Assembly: GCA_002354035.1 (NCBI GenBank)
Contig: DEKU01000071.1
Span: 67,740-112,690 of the forward strand
From: Bacteroidales bacterium UBA2714
Lineage (GTDB): Bacteria > Bacteroidota > Bacteroidia > Bacteroidales > P3
Direction: 5' to 3'
DNA length: 44,951 nt
How positions within the stretch are numbered: position 1 is the first letter of the stretch; every line of letters starts with the position of its first letter. The notes under the pieces are model-generated. The model was not told the DNA's origin and searched no databases. It saw only the letters and a list, made by a program, of their open reading frames with translations. This document shows, piece after piece, positions 17,275 through 25,675 of this stretch. The position numbers were made by a program, and so were the translations under genes.

Positions 17275-17301
17275 TTTCAAGAGCCGTTCTTGCCCTTGAA
17301 A
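17275..17301 (-). promoter_or_regulatory. Hairpin at the 5' end of the rpsL operon mRNA
   Basis: Arms 17275-17284 and 17292-17301 form a 10-pair stem (one G-U pair on the RNA) with a seven-base loop. It begins within a base or two of the transcription start predicted from the upstream -7 box. It could stabilise the mRNA end or bind a ribosomal protein for feedback control. Position and pairing are seen directly; function is inferred. Confidence 0.6.
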
Positions 17302-17308
17302 TGGAATG

Positions 17309-17339
17309 CAAAATTACAACTATTTTTCCACCCCACAAA
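17309..17339 (-). promoter_or_regulatory. Promoter of the ribosomal protein operon
   Basis: On the minus strand TTTG (17339-17336) is followed by exactly 19 bases and then TAATTTTG (17316-17309). This fits the Bacteroidetes primary-sigma consensus of a -33 TTTG and a -7 TAnnTTTG. Initiation is expected near 17302, leaving a leader of about 75 bases before rpsL. Confidence 0.85.
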
Positions 17340-17701
17340 ATAACAGCCCGATACTTCGATGTTAAATAAACTTAAAATTCTTTGGGTGTATTATATTTCA
17401 GCGTTTTACAAAAACAAATCCGCGCATTATTCTTGCCCCCAGCCAAGAGTTATCAACAGCCACCGTCGCACCCCACAAAAAACGCCCTTCTGCGCGCGCC
17501 AAAAGTACTTCCCGCTGCCCGATGAGTCCTCCAGATTAGCCTCATCGCAGGCATATTGACCCTGTTTAGATTCTATTTTGTTTCTGCTTTGTTTCTATTT
17601 TGTCTCTGCGCAAGTGTAAAAATACAAATAAGGAGGAGGCAATCAGCTGGCAATGGAGCGGACATGGACTCAGGGTGGCGCCGGTCGGCGCCGCGCGACG
17701 G
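17340..17701. other. Intergenic region upstream of the ribosomal operon
   Basis: No gene can be supported here. Open frames are short and lack family resemblance. The region holds an 11-base tandem repeat at 17571-17603. A perfect inverted repeat of GGCGCC (17677-17682 and 17687-17692, four-base loop) lies just past the ferredoxin gene's stop. That hairpin lacks a T-run on either strand, so at best it is an atypical terminator. Confidence 0.6.
17571..17603. repeat. 11-base tandem repeat
   Basis: Three exact-length units, TTCTATTTTGT, TTCTGCTTTGT and TTCTATTTTGT, occupy 17571-17603, and a degraded fourth unit (CTCTGCGCAAG) follows. The period is 11 bases, one DNA turn. It lies between the ferredoxin gene and the ribosomal promoter. 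Confidence 0.85.
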
Positions 17702-18457
17702 TCAGTCGCTATAGTGATACTGCCCTTTGCCACGGGTGGCGCGGCCATATTGGATGGCGTGCTGCGGGCAGTAGTGGTAGCAGGCCTCGCAGTGGGTGCA
17801 ATGGCCGTGCCAGCGGGGTTTGCCGTCGACGAGGGCGATGTTCTGCAGGGGGCAGACCTCCACGCAGCGGCCGCATGAGACACACGCATCGGTGGCGCAA
17901 TAGGCCTTGTCGCTCAGACTCCGGTTGAAACCGGCGCCGATGGCATACGTCTTTGTCCGGGGAAACATGCCGCGCTTCAGTTCCACCACCTTGCGACGCT
18001 CCTGGATGGATCGGGCCAACAGCGGCAGCATCTCCTCGGCACGAGCCAGCTTGCGCTGCGTCACCTCGGGCGAGTCGATATTCATGAACGACATGTTGAC
18101 ATACGTGTTGGGCATCGCCACCCCGAAGGCGGCGTCCAGTCTCAGCCCCTTTTGGGCCAGAGTTTTGTCCAACATGTGGTCGGCCATGCCGGCATCGTCG
18201 CCGTAGGTGCACACCATATATATATAAGCAGGGGTCCCGGCGAGGTGGAGCCGCCCCACAAAGTCCAGCACCAGCCGCGGGGGCTGCCACGAATAGATGG
18301 GGAAGACGAAACCGAGGCTCTCGCCCTCGGCCAGCGCATAATCGAATTCCCCCTGGCGGGCAGCCTGAGGGATGAAGACCAACTTTTGCTCAAGGCGGGC
18401 AGCAAGCTGCTCGGCCACATGGCGGCTGTTGCCGCAACCCGAATAGTAGAATATCAT
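17702..18457 (-). CDS. EFR1-type flavodoxin-ferredoxin fusion protein
   Basis: The 251-residue protein has an N-terminal flavodoxin-like domain (MIFYYSGCGNSRHVAEQLAA, a phosphate-binding loop pattern). A C-terminal module with two 4Fe-4S clusters follows: C192-C195-C198-C202 followed by Pro, and C220-C223-C226-C230 followed by Pro. This is the architecture of EFR1-family ferredoxins, cytosolic electron carriers common in anaerobes; the redox partner is not known. It starts 13 bases after the lipoprotein gene and probably shares its promoter. It could in principle serve a reductase elsewhere in the genome; nothing nearby identifies one. Confidence 0.9.
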   Translation of the reverse strand: MIFYYSGCGNSRHVAEQLAARLEQKLVFIPQAARQGEFDYALAEGESLGFVFPIYSWQPPRLVLDFVGRLHLAGTPAYIYMVCTYGDDAGMADHMLDKTLAQKGLRLDAAFGVAMPNTYVNMSFMNIDSPEVTQRKLARAEEMLPLLARSIQERRKVVELKRGMFPRTKTYAIGAGFNRSLSDKAYCATDACVSCGRCVEVCPLQNIALVDGKPRWHGHCTHCEACYHYCPQHAIQYGRATRGKGQYHYSD

Positions 18458-18470
18458 ATCAAATATATTA

Positions 18471-18917
18471 TCAATCGCATTTCATGATGGGCGACCATCC
18501 CTCTCCCCTGCCTGTCCTCACCTGGGCCAGGCAGTCTGGGGGCATCGACAAGCGTATGGAGGCTGTTCCGTCCGTGCCATACAGGAACTCGTCGGCGGGA
18601 ATCATGTTGTCACCTCCCTCAAGAAACTCACACGCCAGCCAGCCGTATTGGTTCACAGCCTGTCCCGCCCACGTCTGCCACTCGCCTTTGCCATCAGCTG
18701 CCGTATACTCAAACGCTATTATAGTGTCGCACAAATATCTTACATTCAACACGCAGTCCCCCTCGTCGTCCCGATAAGTCCTATCCCAGCCCGTGGCATC
18801 CACCGTTTGTGGCGCCACAGACGCTGTTTCCTGCACAGGCGCACCACCCGTGCAGCCCCACGCCAGCAGGACCGCCATAGTTAAACCGAACCCCATAGTC
18901 ACCTTGTTCATAAGCAT
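18471..18917 (-). CDS. Small predicted lipoprotein, unknown function
   Basis: The 148-residue product has a signal peptide ending in a lipobox (LLAWGC, lipidated Cys at about residue 22), so it is probably anchored in the outer membrane or its periplasmic face. The mature part is acidic and Trp/Tyr-rich, with alternating strands suggesting a small beta domain (RYLCDTIIAFEYTAADGKGE). I do not recognise a family. The start may be the first ATG or the one two codons later (18911). It is the first gene of a two-gene unit with the EFR1 ferredoxin. Confidence 0.8.
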   Translation of the reverse strand: MLMNKVTMGFGLTMAVLLAWGCTGGAPVQETASVAPQTVDATGWDRTYRDDEGDCVLNVRYLCDTIIAFEYTAADGKGEWQTWAGQAVNQYGWLACEFLEGGDNMIPADEFLYGTDGTASIRLSMPPDCLAQVRTGRGEGWSPIMKCD

Positions 18918-18949
18918 CTTAAGCCAAGTTTACATCACTTTTGACTTTG

Positions 18950-18980
18950 CAAAGATACAACTATTTTCCCAATCCGCAAC
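18950..18980 (-). promoter_or_regulatory. Promoter of the lipoprotein-ferredoxin pair
   Basis: On the minus strand GTTG (18980-18977), a 19-base spacer and TATCTTTG (18957-18950) give a good Bacteroidetes promoter. Initiation is expected near 18943, about 25 bases before the lipoprotein start. Confidence 0.75.
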
Positions 18981-19049
18981 CCTACCGCGAAGCACATTCC
19001 CCCAAAGAGCCACCACAGTAAGCACACGCCACCCCTATTCCGAAAAAAT

Positions 19050-19101
19050 ATACCGATTTTATGGATTATAATCCACAAAAACATACCAATTTTATGGATT
19101 A
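19050..19101 (+). promoter_or_regulatory. Repeated palindromic operator-like site before the ATPase gene
   Basis: A 19-base segment occurs at 19050-19068 and again at 19083-19101 with one mismatch, offset by 33 bases (about three helical turns). The first copy runs into a perfect 14-base palindrome, TGGATTATAATCCA (19062-19075), which extends to 24 bases (19057-19080) with a single mismatched pair. The second copy overlaps the expected -33 region of the ATPase promoter. The layout suggests a dimeric repressor or activator site. Confidence 0.65.
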
Positions 19102-19116
19102 GTCGTTTTTTCTTCG

Positions 19117-19124
19117 TATCTTTG
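19117..19124 (+). promoter_or_regulatory. -7 box of the ATPase gene
   Basis: TATCTTTG matches TAnnTTTG perfectly, 25 bases before the ATG at 19150. The -33 position (about 19094-19097) reads ATGG, a poor match, which fits a promoter that depends on the regulator bound at the overlapping repeat. Confidence 0.7.
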
Positions 19125-19149
19125 CAGCCGGAAAATATATGAACGCATC

Positions 19150-20280
19150 ATGGAACTACTACACAGAAGTCTTCAACAGACAATTGAAAACAAGCTGTTT
19201 AAAGGAAAAGCAATTGTACTTGTCGGTGCCAGACAGGTGGGGAAAAGCACACTATTCAGGCAGATACTCGACGGAAGGGACAGCGTTCTCACCTTGAATT
19301 GCGACAATTCTAACACAAGAGCACTACTCGAAAACGCTCAACTGAGCGACCTCCAACGTCTGGTTGGGGACAGCCGTATAGTGGTGATCGATGAAGCCCA
19401 ACGCATAAAAGGCAGCGGCCTCACCATGAAACTCATAACCGACAACATGCCTCAAGTGCAACTGCTGATTACTGGCTCATCATCATTCATGCTGCAAGGC
19501 GCGCTCAACGAACCCCTCACGGGCCGCAAATATGAATACCACCTATACCCCTTTTCCACACAAGAGCTCTATAACAACTTGGGTTACCTGAACACACAAA
19601 GCATGCTCGAATCGCGATTGATATTCGGCTCCTACCCCGACATAGTCAACAATGCCGACGACAGCCGCGAACTGTTGATGAATCTATCTGGCAGCTACAT
19701 GTACCAAGACCTGTTGTCGATGGAGAGTGTACGCAAACCCGTATTGATAGAAAAGCTCCTTGTGGCACTGGCCCTGCAAGTAGGCAGCGAAGTATCGTAT
19801 AATGAATTGGCTCAAACCGTAGGCTCTGATGCAAAGACCATTGAGAAATATATCGACTTGCTTGAAAAATGCTATATACTCTTCCGTCTGCCCGCTTTAA
19901 GCAGAAACATGCGCTCCGAACTGAAACACGGCAAGAAGATATACTTCTACGACAACGGCATTCGCAATGCCTTGATACAAAACCTCAATCCCCTTTCACT
20001 CAGAAACGACGCTGGTGCCTTGTGGGAGAATTTCGTTATCAGTGAATTTATCAAGACCAACCATTACAACGGGCGGTACGCCAACTACTATTTCTGGCGT
20101 ACCACTTCACAGCAAGAGATAGACTTTGTCGAAGAACGAGACGGACTTCTGAGACTATACGAAATGAAATGGAACCCCAAGAAAAGCACCGCCAAAGCCC
20201 CTGCCGAGTTCACTAAAGCCTACGGCCAGATGCCCTTCACCGTCGTAACCCCCGACAACTACATCGACATCCTGACGTAA
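19150..20280 (+). CDS. AAA-type ATPase with DUF4143 C-terminal domain
   Basis: The 376-residue protein has Walker A at residues 26-34 (GARQVGKST) and Walker B ending in D81-E82 (IVVIDEAQR), followed by sensor-like LLITGSSS. The C-terminal half is the DUF4143 type. It carries YFYDNGIRNALI and a final WRTTSQQEIDFVE...LYEMKW pattern that resembles a PD-(D/E)xK nuclease-like core. These proteins are abundant in Bacteroidetes and their role is unresolved. The start is the ATG at 19150; an earlier ATG at 19139 is out of frame. It is convergent with the DUF262 gene, 63 bases apart. Confidence 0.92.
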   Translation: MELLHRSLQQTIENKLFKGKAIVLVGARQVGKSTLFRQILDGRDSVLTLNCDNSNTRALLENAQLSDLQRLVGDSRIVVIDEAQRIKGSGLTMKLITDNMPQVQLLITGSSSFMLQGALNEPLTGRKYEYHLYPFSTQELYNNLGYLNTQSMLESRLIFGSYPDIVNNADDSRELLMNLSGSYMYQDLLSMESVRKPVLIEKLLVALALQVGSEVSYNELAQTVGSDAKTIEKYIDLLEKCYILFRLPALSRNMRSELKHGKKIYFYDNGIRNALIQNLNPLSLRNDAGALWENFVISEFIKTNHYNGRYANYYFWRTTSQQEIDFVEERDGLLRLYEMKWNPKKSTAKAPAEFTKAYGQMPFTVVTPDNYIDILT

Positions 20281-20343
20281 CTGGAACGTAGTTACAGAAC
20301 TCACTTGCGACTATGGTTAGAAAGGCCGACCCTGAATTGAATC

Positions 20344-22503
20344 CTATTCATCGACCATATCCTCATTATTCGTCTGCGGAACAAGTTCCACTTCCAATAT
20401 TGATGGCGAGATATTCAACTCCTTGAAGATATACAAAAGGACCGATTGCTTGTTCTTTGTGCTGTTGGCAGACCACACATAACAATTGTCTGCAATACGA
20501 GTAGTATATCCTTCATCTTTAATAAACAACATAGAGTTCTTGGTGGCGAGGTATAACATATCAGTAGGTTTTTCGCTGAATAGGTTCTTGCATACCTCTA
20601 CAAGCATGTCCTTCCACGTGGTCACAGGATGTCGTTCGCCGCGGAAAATATACGCTGAAATAGAACGTCCCGTAAACTCAGCGTCATCGTCATTGAGTGA
20701 GACGACATCAACCGCCTTCTCTAATGGTTCGTAAGCTGTGGTAATCATGGGCCAAAGACGCTTGAAATCCCGAAGTAGTTCCTGTCCGCGTTCCACAAGT
20801 TCTTTCTCAGTCCATTGCTGGTGAGTTTTCATATAGTTGCTTAATCTGAATGGAGAATCCTTATAGCCTGTCACCACAACCTCTTTCTCTTCTTTTGTCA
20901 CCTTGTCTTTCTTTTTGAATGTGTAGCCGTTCCATTTCTCAATGTACGGCCGATTGCTGTATTCGGAGTTGTAGCCTGTCAGCGTTAGGTTGGCGAAGGT
21001 GTGGAGATACTTATCTTTAACCTCATCTGCATTGGGACCGAGATCCTTCTTCCATTGAGCGTTGAGATTCTGCGGCATAATATGTTCTATCGAGATTTTC
21101 CCCTCTTCCATCTTTTGAATAATCAGACTGTCTCGTTCCTTGCTGTTCTGGTTCTCCATACGCTCTAATAGAAACGCCCTGTAGCTGGGAGGCATCTTAT
21201 ACACTTGCCGTTGGGGGAAGCTATCATCAACATGTCCATCGGTGGGGAACACTCCTGTGCCTTGTTTTTTCAAGATGATGTATTTCAGTATCTCAGTATA
21301 GGATACCGTCACATCAACCCCTCTCTTCTCATGAATCCTATATACGCGCATGACATCACTATGAAGTAAAGCAAAGGTCTTGGACATCACGTTGGCCGGC
21401 CATCCACAGATGATACGTCTTGCCCAATAGTTCTCTACTACGTCAAGCACCTCGTACTGGATGTTCACGCCCAATCCATTCTCATCGGCATATTTGAGAA
21501 ACTGCATATAGAATGGCATGCACACATTGGAGCCTATGCTGGCCAGCTGCTTTAGTTTTATGTCAAGCTGTTCAATTCCGGTCTCGCCCTTGGCGGCCTT
21601 CCTATAATATCGTGAATAATTGAGGAGCTCATTCAGCAACTCCTCTCGTGGCATTTTCTTATCCTCATCAAACTGCTTGAAGTCAAAATACAGATCCTCT
21701 TGACTGCTGATAACTTTGTTTTTGATAGTGAGATAGTCTCGAATGAAAGCCGTCGGCTCTCCATCGGTATTCTTCTCAATCTTGCTCCAATATTGGTAAT
21801 AGTATTTTTCCTGGACTTCCTTGGACTCTGACATCAGCAAGTAGTTGCGGACTTTGTCGGCTTCTTCAAGATCTTTGCCACAAGAGTTGAGACTTTCAAA
21901 AATTAGTTGAGGGTTATCCTTGGAGTCGAGGCAAATATCAATGACAATAAGTTTCTCTATAGCCTCTATCAAATCCTCGAACACCAGACTGTTGCTTGAT
22001 GTTATAAGACTGTAAAAAAAGAGGTAGTTACTCGTCATCCCCGACTGGTCGGCTGGCACAAACTGCTCTTTATCATTGGAGAAGAGTGCATCATACGCCT
22101 TCAAATCGTCATCAATGGGACGCAATTTTATCTTCCTTTCCACATGCCTACGGTATTTAGCCATCAGGTATTTATCCCGGGTGTCCTCCACGAACCTCCT
22201 ATTTTCGCATTTCATTTCTCCGTTATCCACGGCATTGATTGCCGCAAGGACAAGGAGTGAGATGGTAGTGATACGCTGCTGGCCATCTATAATCAGTAGG
22301 TCGTTGTCTGTCTCGCTCGCCTTGACGGAAACGATGCTTCCGAAAAAATGGCTGAACAAATGCTGTTCATGTATCTTGAGCAAGTCAGCATACAGCCTTT
22401 GGCAGTGCTTCTTCTTCCACGAGTATTTTCGCTGGTAAAGTGGTATCAGAAAGAGTGCCTTGTCATCCTTGAAGTAAATGTCCAATCTCGTAGCGTCCCG
22501 CAT
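20344..22503 (-). CDS. DUF262/DUF1524 (GmrSD-like) protein, possible defence nuclease
   Basis: The 719-residue protein begins at the ATG at 22503 (MRDATRLDIYFKDD); an upstream TTG extension is less likely. The N-terminal DUF262 (ParB/Srx-like) region has IPLYQRKYSW and the nucleotide-site motif IIDGQQRITTISLL. The DUF1524 region has IEHIMPQN (His about residue 474) followed by FANLTLTGYNSEYSNRPY, the His-Me-finger pattern of a nuclease. About 120 more residues form a C-terminal part I do not recognise. GmrSD enzymes are type IV restriction systems acting on modified DNA, so a role in phage defence is plausible but inferred. The gene looks more AT-rich than its neighbours. Confidence 0.9.
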   Translation of the reverse strand: MRDATRLDIYFKDDKALFLIPLYQRKYSWKKKHCQRLYADLLKIHEQHLFSHFFGSIVSVKASETDNDLLIIDGQQRITTISLLVLAAINAVDNGEMKCENRRFVEDTRDKYLMAKYRRHVERKIKLRPIDDDLKAYDALFSNDKEQFVPADQSGMTSNYLFFYSLITSSNSLVFEDLIEAIEKLIVIDICLDSKDNPQLIFESLNSCGKDLEEADKVRNYLLMSESKEVQEKYYYQYWSKIEKNTDGEPTAFIRDYLTIKNKVISSQEDLYFDFKQFDEDKKMPREELLNELLNYSRYYRKAAKGETGIEQLDIKLKQLASIGSNVCMPFYMQFLKYADENGLGVNIQYEVLDVVENYWARRIICGWPANVMSKTFALLHSDVMRVYRIHEKRGVDVTVSYTEILKYIILKKQGTGVFPTDGHVDDSFPQRQVYKMPPSYRAFLLERMENQNSKERDSLIIQKMEEGKISIEHIMPQNLNAQWKKDLGPNADEVKDKYLHTFANLTLTGYNSEYSNRPYIEKWNGYTFKKKDKVTKEEKEVVVTGYKDSPFRLSNYMKTHQQWTEKELVERGQELLRDFKRLWPMITTAYEPLEKAVDVVSLNDDDAEFTGRSISAYIFRGERHPVTTWKDMLVEVCKNLFSEKPTDMLYLATKNSMLFIKDEGYTTRIADNCYVWSANSTKNKQSVLLYIFKELNISPSILEVELVPQTNNEDMVDE

Positions 22504-22606
22504 AGTTACATCTTTTTTGTTTATAAGTGAATTTCGTGACTTTTCTTTACAAATGAATCTCAAACAAATAAACGAAGAATCCCATGATTACTTACATGAG
22601 CAGTTG

Positions 22607-22637
22607 CAAAAATACAAAGAAATATTGATATAGCAGA
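22607..22637 (-). promoter_or_regulatory. Promoter of the DUF262 gene
   Basis: Minus-strand TCTG (22637-22634), 19 bases, then TATTTTTG (22614-22607) match the Bacteroidetes consensus. The predicted leader is about 95 bases. Short upstream ATGs in it end quickly at stops, supporting the ATG at 22503 as the start. Confidence 0.7.
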
Positions 22638-22861
22638 AAAAAAGTGTGCGGCACCATACCGAGGGGCTACTTTATATCCGTCGAAGTCGGGGTGAGCAGG
22701 GGACAGAAATGGGGTAGGGATTCCCGTATCTGAGAGGGCAGGAACCGGAAGGTGGGACTTGGAGAGAACGGGAGGGGTTCTTGTACGCTTTATTACTTCT
22801 GGAAAGACTGTATGTCAGAATATTGTGCTTCGAAATTAGGGCAATGTTGATAACTCATTTC

Positions 22862-22891
22862 TTGCTGTTAGGAAAGTATTGTGTACTTTCG
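22862..22891 (+). promoter_or_regulatory. Promoter of nrdJ
   Basis: TTG (22862-22864), a 19-base spacer and TACTTTCG (22884-22891, one mismatch to TAnnTTTG) form a likely promoter. Initiation near 22898 would leave a leader of about 62 bases, too short for a full cobalamin riboswitch. Confidence 0.6.
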
Positions 22892-22960
22892 CAGTTGGGA
22901 ATGAAAAAGCCCCATCGCAGTAATCATTTGTCAATGTCAAACTTATAAATATTTGCCCCT

Positions 22961-25540
22961 ATGCAGTCCGACATGTTTTTGGATTTTGGTAATGATAATC
23001 AGCACATTAGACCCAAGACATATACTCAATATATGCCTGAGGAGATCATGAAATCGTCCATTGAATACTTTGGAGGAGACGAACTTGCAGCCAATGTGTG
23101 GATGAATAAATACGCCCTGCGCGACGACGACAAGATCTACGAGCTGAACCCGGACATGATGCACCACCGGCTGGCCTCGGAGTTTGCCCGTATTGAGCAT
23201 AACTACCCCAACCCCATGTCGGAGGAGGAGATTTATGAGTTGCTGAAGGATTTCCGCTACGTGATACCGCAGGGCAGCCCCATGTCGGGCATCGGCAACG
23301 ACTTCCAGGTGGTGTCGCTTTCGAACTGCTTTGTGATAGGCAACAGCGGGGCCAGCGACTCGTATGGGGGCATCATGAAGATTGACCAGGAGCAGGTGCA
23401 GCTGATGAAGCGGCGCGGTGGCGTGGGGCACGACCTGACCCATATCCGTCCGTCGGGCAGCCCCGTGAAGAACAGCGCTTTGACATCGACAGGCATCGTG
23501 CCTTTCATGGAACGCTACAGCAACACCACCCGCGAGGTGGCGCAGGGCGGCCGGCGTGGCGCACTGATGCTCAGCATCAGTATCAAACACCCCAACGCCG
23601 AGCAGTTTATCGACGCCAAGCTGGAGCAGGGCAAGATTACGGGGGCCAATGTGAGTGTGAAGATTACAGACGAGTTTATGCAATGTGTGCGCGACGGCAA
23701 ACCTTTCGTGCAGCAATATCCCGTCGACTCGCCCAACCCCACCGTGCGGCAGGAGATTGACGCACGCACGCTGTGGAAAAAGATTATCCACAACGCTTGG
23801 GCTTCGGCCGAGCCGGGCGTGCTGTTTTGGGACACCATCTTGCGCGAGAGCGTGCCGGACTGCTATGCCGACTTTGGCTATCGCACCGTCTCCACCAATC
23901 CCTGCGGCGAGATTCCCCTCTGCCCCTACGACAGTTGCCGCCTGATAGCTGTGAACCTGTACAGCTATGTCGACAATCCTTTTACCGATAAGGCCACGTT
24001 CAACTTCGACAAATTCCGCAACCACATTGCCAAGGCCCAGCGCCTGATGGACGACCTGATTGACCTGGAGCTGGAGAAGGTGAACAAGATACTGGCCAAG
24101 ATAGACAGCGACCCCGAGAGCGACGACATCAAGAGCGTGGAGCGCAACCTGTGGCTGAACATCAAGATGAAATGTCTCGAAGGCCGCCGCACTGGCCTTG
24201 GCATCACTGCCGAGGGCGACATGCTGGCCGCCATGGGGCTGCGCTATGGCAGCGACGAGGCCACGGACTTTGCCGTCGAGGTGCAGCGCACCCTGGCTTG
24301 CGCCGCCTATGGCTCGTCGGTGACCATGGCCAAGGAGCGCGGCAGTTTCCCCCTCTACGACGCCAACCGCGAAAAGCTGAACCCCTTCATCCAACGGCTG
24401 GCCGAGGCCGACCCGAAGCTCTACACCGAGATGGTGCAGAACGGCCGCCGCAACATAGCCCTGCTCACCATCGCACCCACTGGCACCGTGAGCATCTGCA
24501 CCCAGACCACTTCGGGCATCGAACCCGTCTTTCTGGTCAGCTACAAGCGCCGCAAGAAAATCAACCCCAACGACAAGGACACCTCCAAGCACAAGATTGT
24601 CAAGGACGAGAACGGCGACTACTTTGAGGAGTACAATGTCTTGCACCCCAAATTTATCGACTGGCTGAAACTGAAAGGCTACACCAAGGAGCAGATCGAC
24701 AACCTCGACGACAAAGAGATAGACCGCCTCATAGCCCAATCTCCCTACTACAAAGCCACCTCGGCCGACATCGACTGGGTGAACAAAGTGAAGATGCAGG
24801 GAGCCATCCAGAAATGGGTGGACCATTCCATCAGCGTCACCGTCAACATCCCGAAGGAAACCACGGAAGAAATAGTAAGCACCATCTATCAGACGGCATG
24901 GGAATCGGGCTGCAAGGGCTGCACCATCTATCGCGACGGCTCTCGCCACGGCGTGCTGGTCTCGAAAAGCGAAAACAAGAACTGCCACGAGTTCAACGAG
25001 AACAAAGCCCCCAAACGCCCCAAGAAACTGGAGGCCGAGGTGGTGCGCTTCAAGAACGAGAAAGAGGACTGGATTGCAGTGGTGGGCATGTACGAGCATC
25101 GCCCCTACGAGATCTTCACCGGCCGTGCCGAGAGCTTCGTGCTGCCCAAATGGGTGGAGAAAGGCTGGGTAATCCGCGTGAAAGAACCCGGCCAGGAGCA
25201 TGCTCGCTACGACTTCCAGTATCTGGACCAGGACGGCTACCACGTGACCATGGAGGGCCTCTCCCGCATGTTCAAAAAGGAGTACTGGAACTATGCCAAA
25301 CTCATCAGTGGCATTCTGCGCCATGGCATGCCCATCCCCAATGTGGTCGACCTGATTGGCAAACTGAACTTCGACGTGGACAGCATCACCACTTGGTCCA
25401 ACGGTGTGGCCCGTGCCCTGAAACGCTACATCAAGGACGGCACCGAAACCGGTGAGACTTGTCCCGACTGCGGTGCCAAAATCATTTACACAGGCGGGTG
25501 CAAAAGCTGCCCCAACTGCGGATGGTCCAAGTGCAGTTGA
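22961..25540 (+). CDS. nrdJ: Class II ribonucleotide reductase (adenosylcobalamin-dependent)
   Basis: The 859-residue enzyme reduces ribonucleotides to deoxyribonucleotides using B12-generated radical chemistry. The active-site motif N313-P-C315-G-E317 is present, with C315 as the thiyl-radical position. The redox pair maps to C123 (SLSNCFVI) and C326 (11 residues after C315), as in class II enzymes. APTGTVSI, TSGIEPVF and CTIYRDGSRHG are further signatures. The C-terminus has a cysteine cluster (CPDCGAK, then CKSCPNCGWSKCS) that can bind metal or relay electrons. It is monocistronic, with its own promoter and a strong terminator. Confidence 0.95.
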   Translation: MQSDMFLDFGNDNQHIRPKTYTQYMPEEIMKSSIEYFGGDELAANVWMNKYALRDDDKIYELNPDMMHHRLASEFARIEHNYPNPMSEEEIYELLKDFRYVIPQGSPMSGIGNDFQVVSLSNCFVIGNSGASDSYGGIMKIDQEQVQLMKRRGGVGHDLTHIRPSGSPVKNSALTSTGIVPFMERYSNTTREVAQGGRRGALMLSISIKHPNAEQFIDAKLEQGKITGANVSVKITDEFMQCVRDGKPFVQQYPVDSPNPTVRQEIDARTLWKKIIHNAWASAEPGVLFWDTILRESVPDCYADFGYRTVSTNPCGEIPLCPYDSCRLIAVNLYSYVDNPFTDKATFNFDKFRNHIAKAQRLMDDLIDLELEKVNKILAKIDSDPESDDIKSVERNLWLNIKMKCLEGRRTGLGITAEGDMLAAMGLRYGSDEATDFAVEVQRTLACAAYGSSVTMAKERGSFPLYDANREKLNPFIQRLAEADPKLYTEMVQNGRRNIALLTIAPTGTVSICTQTTSGIEPVFLVSYKRRKKINPNDKDTSKHKIVKDENGDYFEEYNVLHPKFIDWLKLKGYTKEQIDNLDDKEIDRLIAQSPYYKATSADIDWVNKVKMQGAIQKWVDHSISVTVNIPKETTEEIVSTIYQTAWESGCKGCTIYRDGSRHGVLVSKSENKNCHEFNENKAPKRPKKLEAEVVRFKNEKEDWIAVVGMYEHRPYEIFTGRAESFVLPKWVEKGWVIRVKEPGQEHARYDFQYLDQDGYHVTMEGLSRMFKKEYWNYAKLISGILRHGMPIPNVVDLIGKLNFDVDSITTWSNGVARALKRYIKDGTETGETCPDCGAKIIYTGGCKSCPNCGWSKCS

Positions 25541-25675
25541 TGCACACCTTCTCGAAAAACTGCCCCTACAGGAAACACACCACAGGTGCAAACCAAAGGC
25601 CGAAAAGGAGCAGGACACGAAAGCATTCGTCACTGGATAACAACACTTTATTGACATTTTTGATATCTACGCAGG

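Larger units (their letters stand above)
22504..22960. other. Divergent intergenic region between DUF262 gene and nrdJ
   Basis: The region contains a leftward promoter for the DUF262 gene and a rightward one for nrdJ (listed separately). The stretch 22640-22860 shows no supportable gene, repeat or RNA motif. Confidence 0.6.

Noticed and set aside
17571..17603. The tandem repeat as a CRISPR array
   Set aside because: Units are 11 bases with no spacers and no cas genes nearby.
17677..17692. GGCGCC inverted repeat as a terminator for the ferredoxin gene
   Set aside because: There is no T-run on either strand, so it was only noted within the intergenic entry.
22943..25657. A 904-codon open frame on the minus strand
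   Set aside because: It lies wholly antisense to nrdJ, whose motifs are certain. Its product is a low-information mix of His, Val, Leu and Gly caused by GC-rich codons read in reverse.
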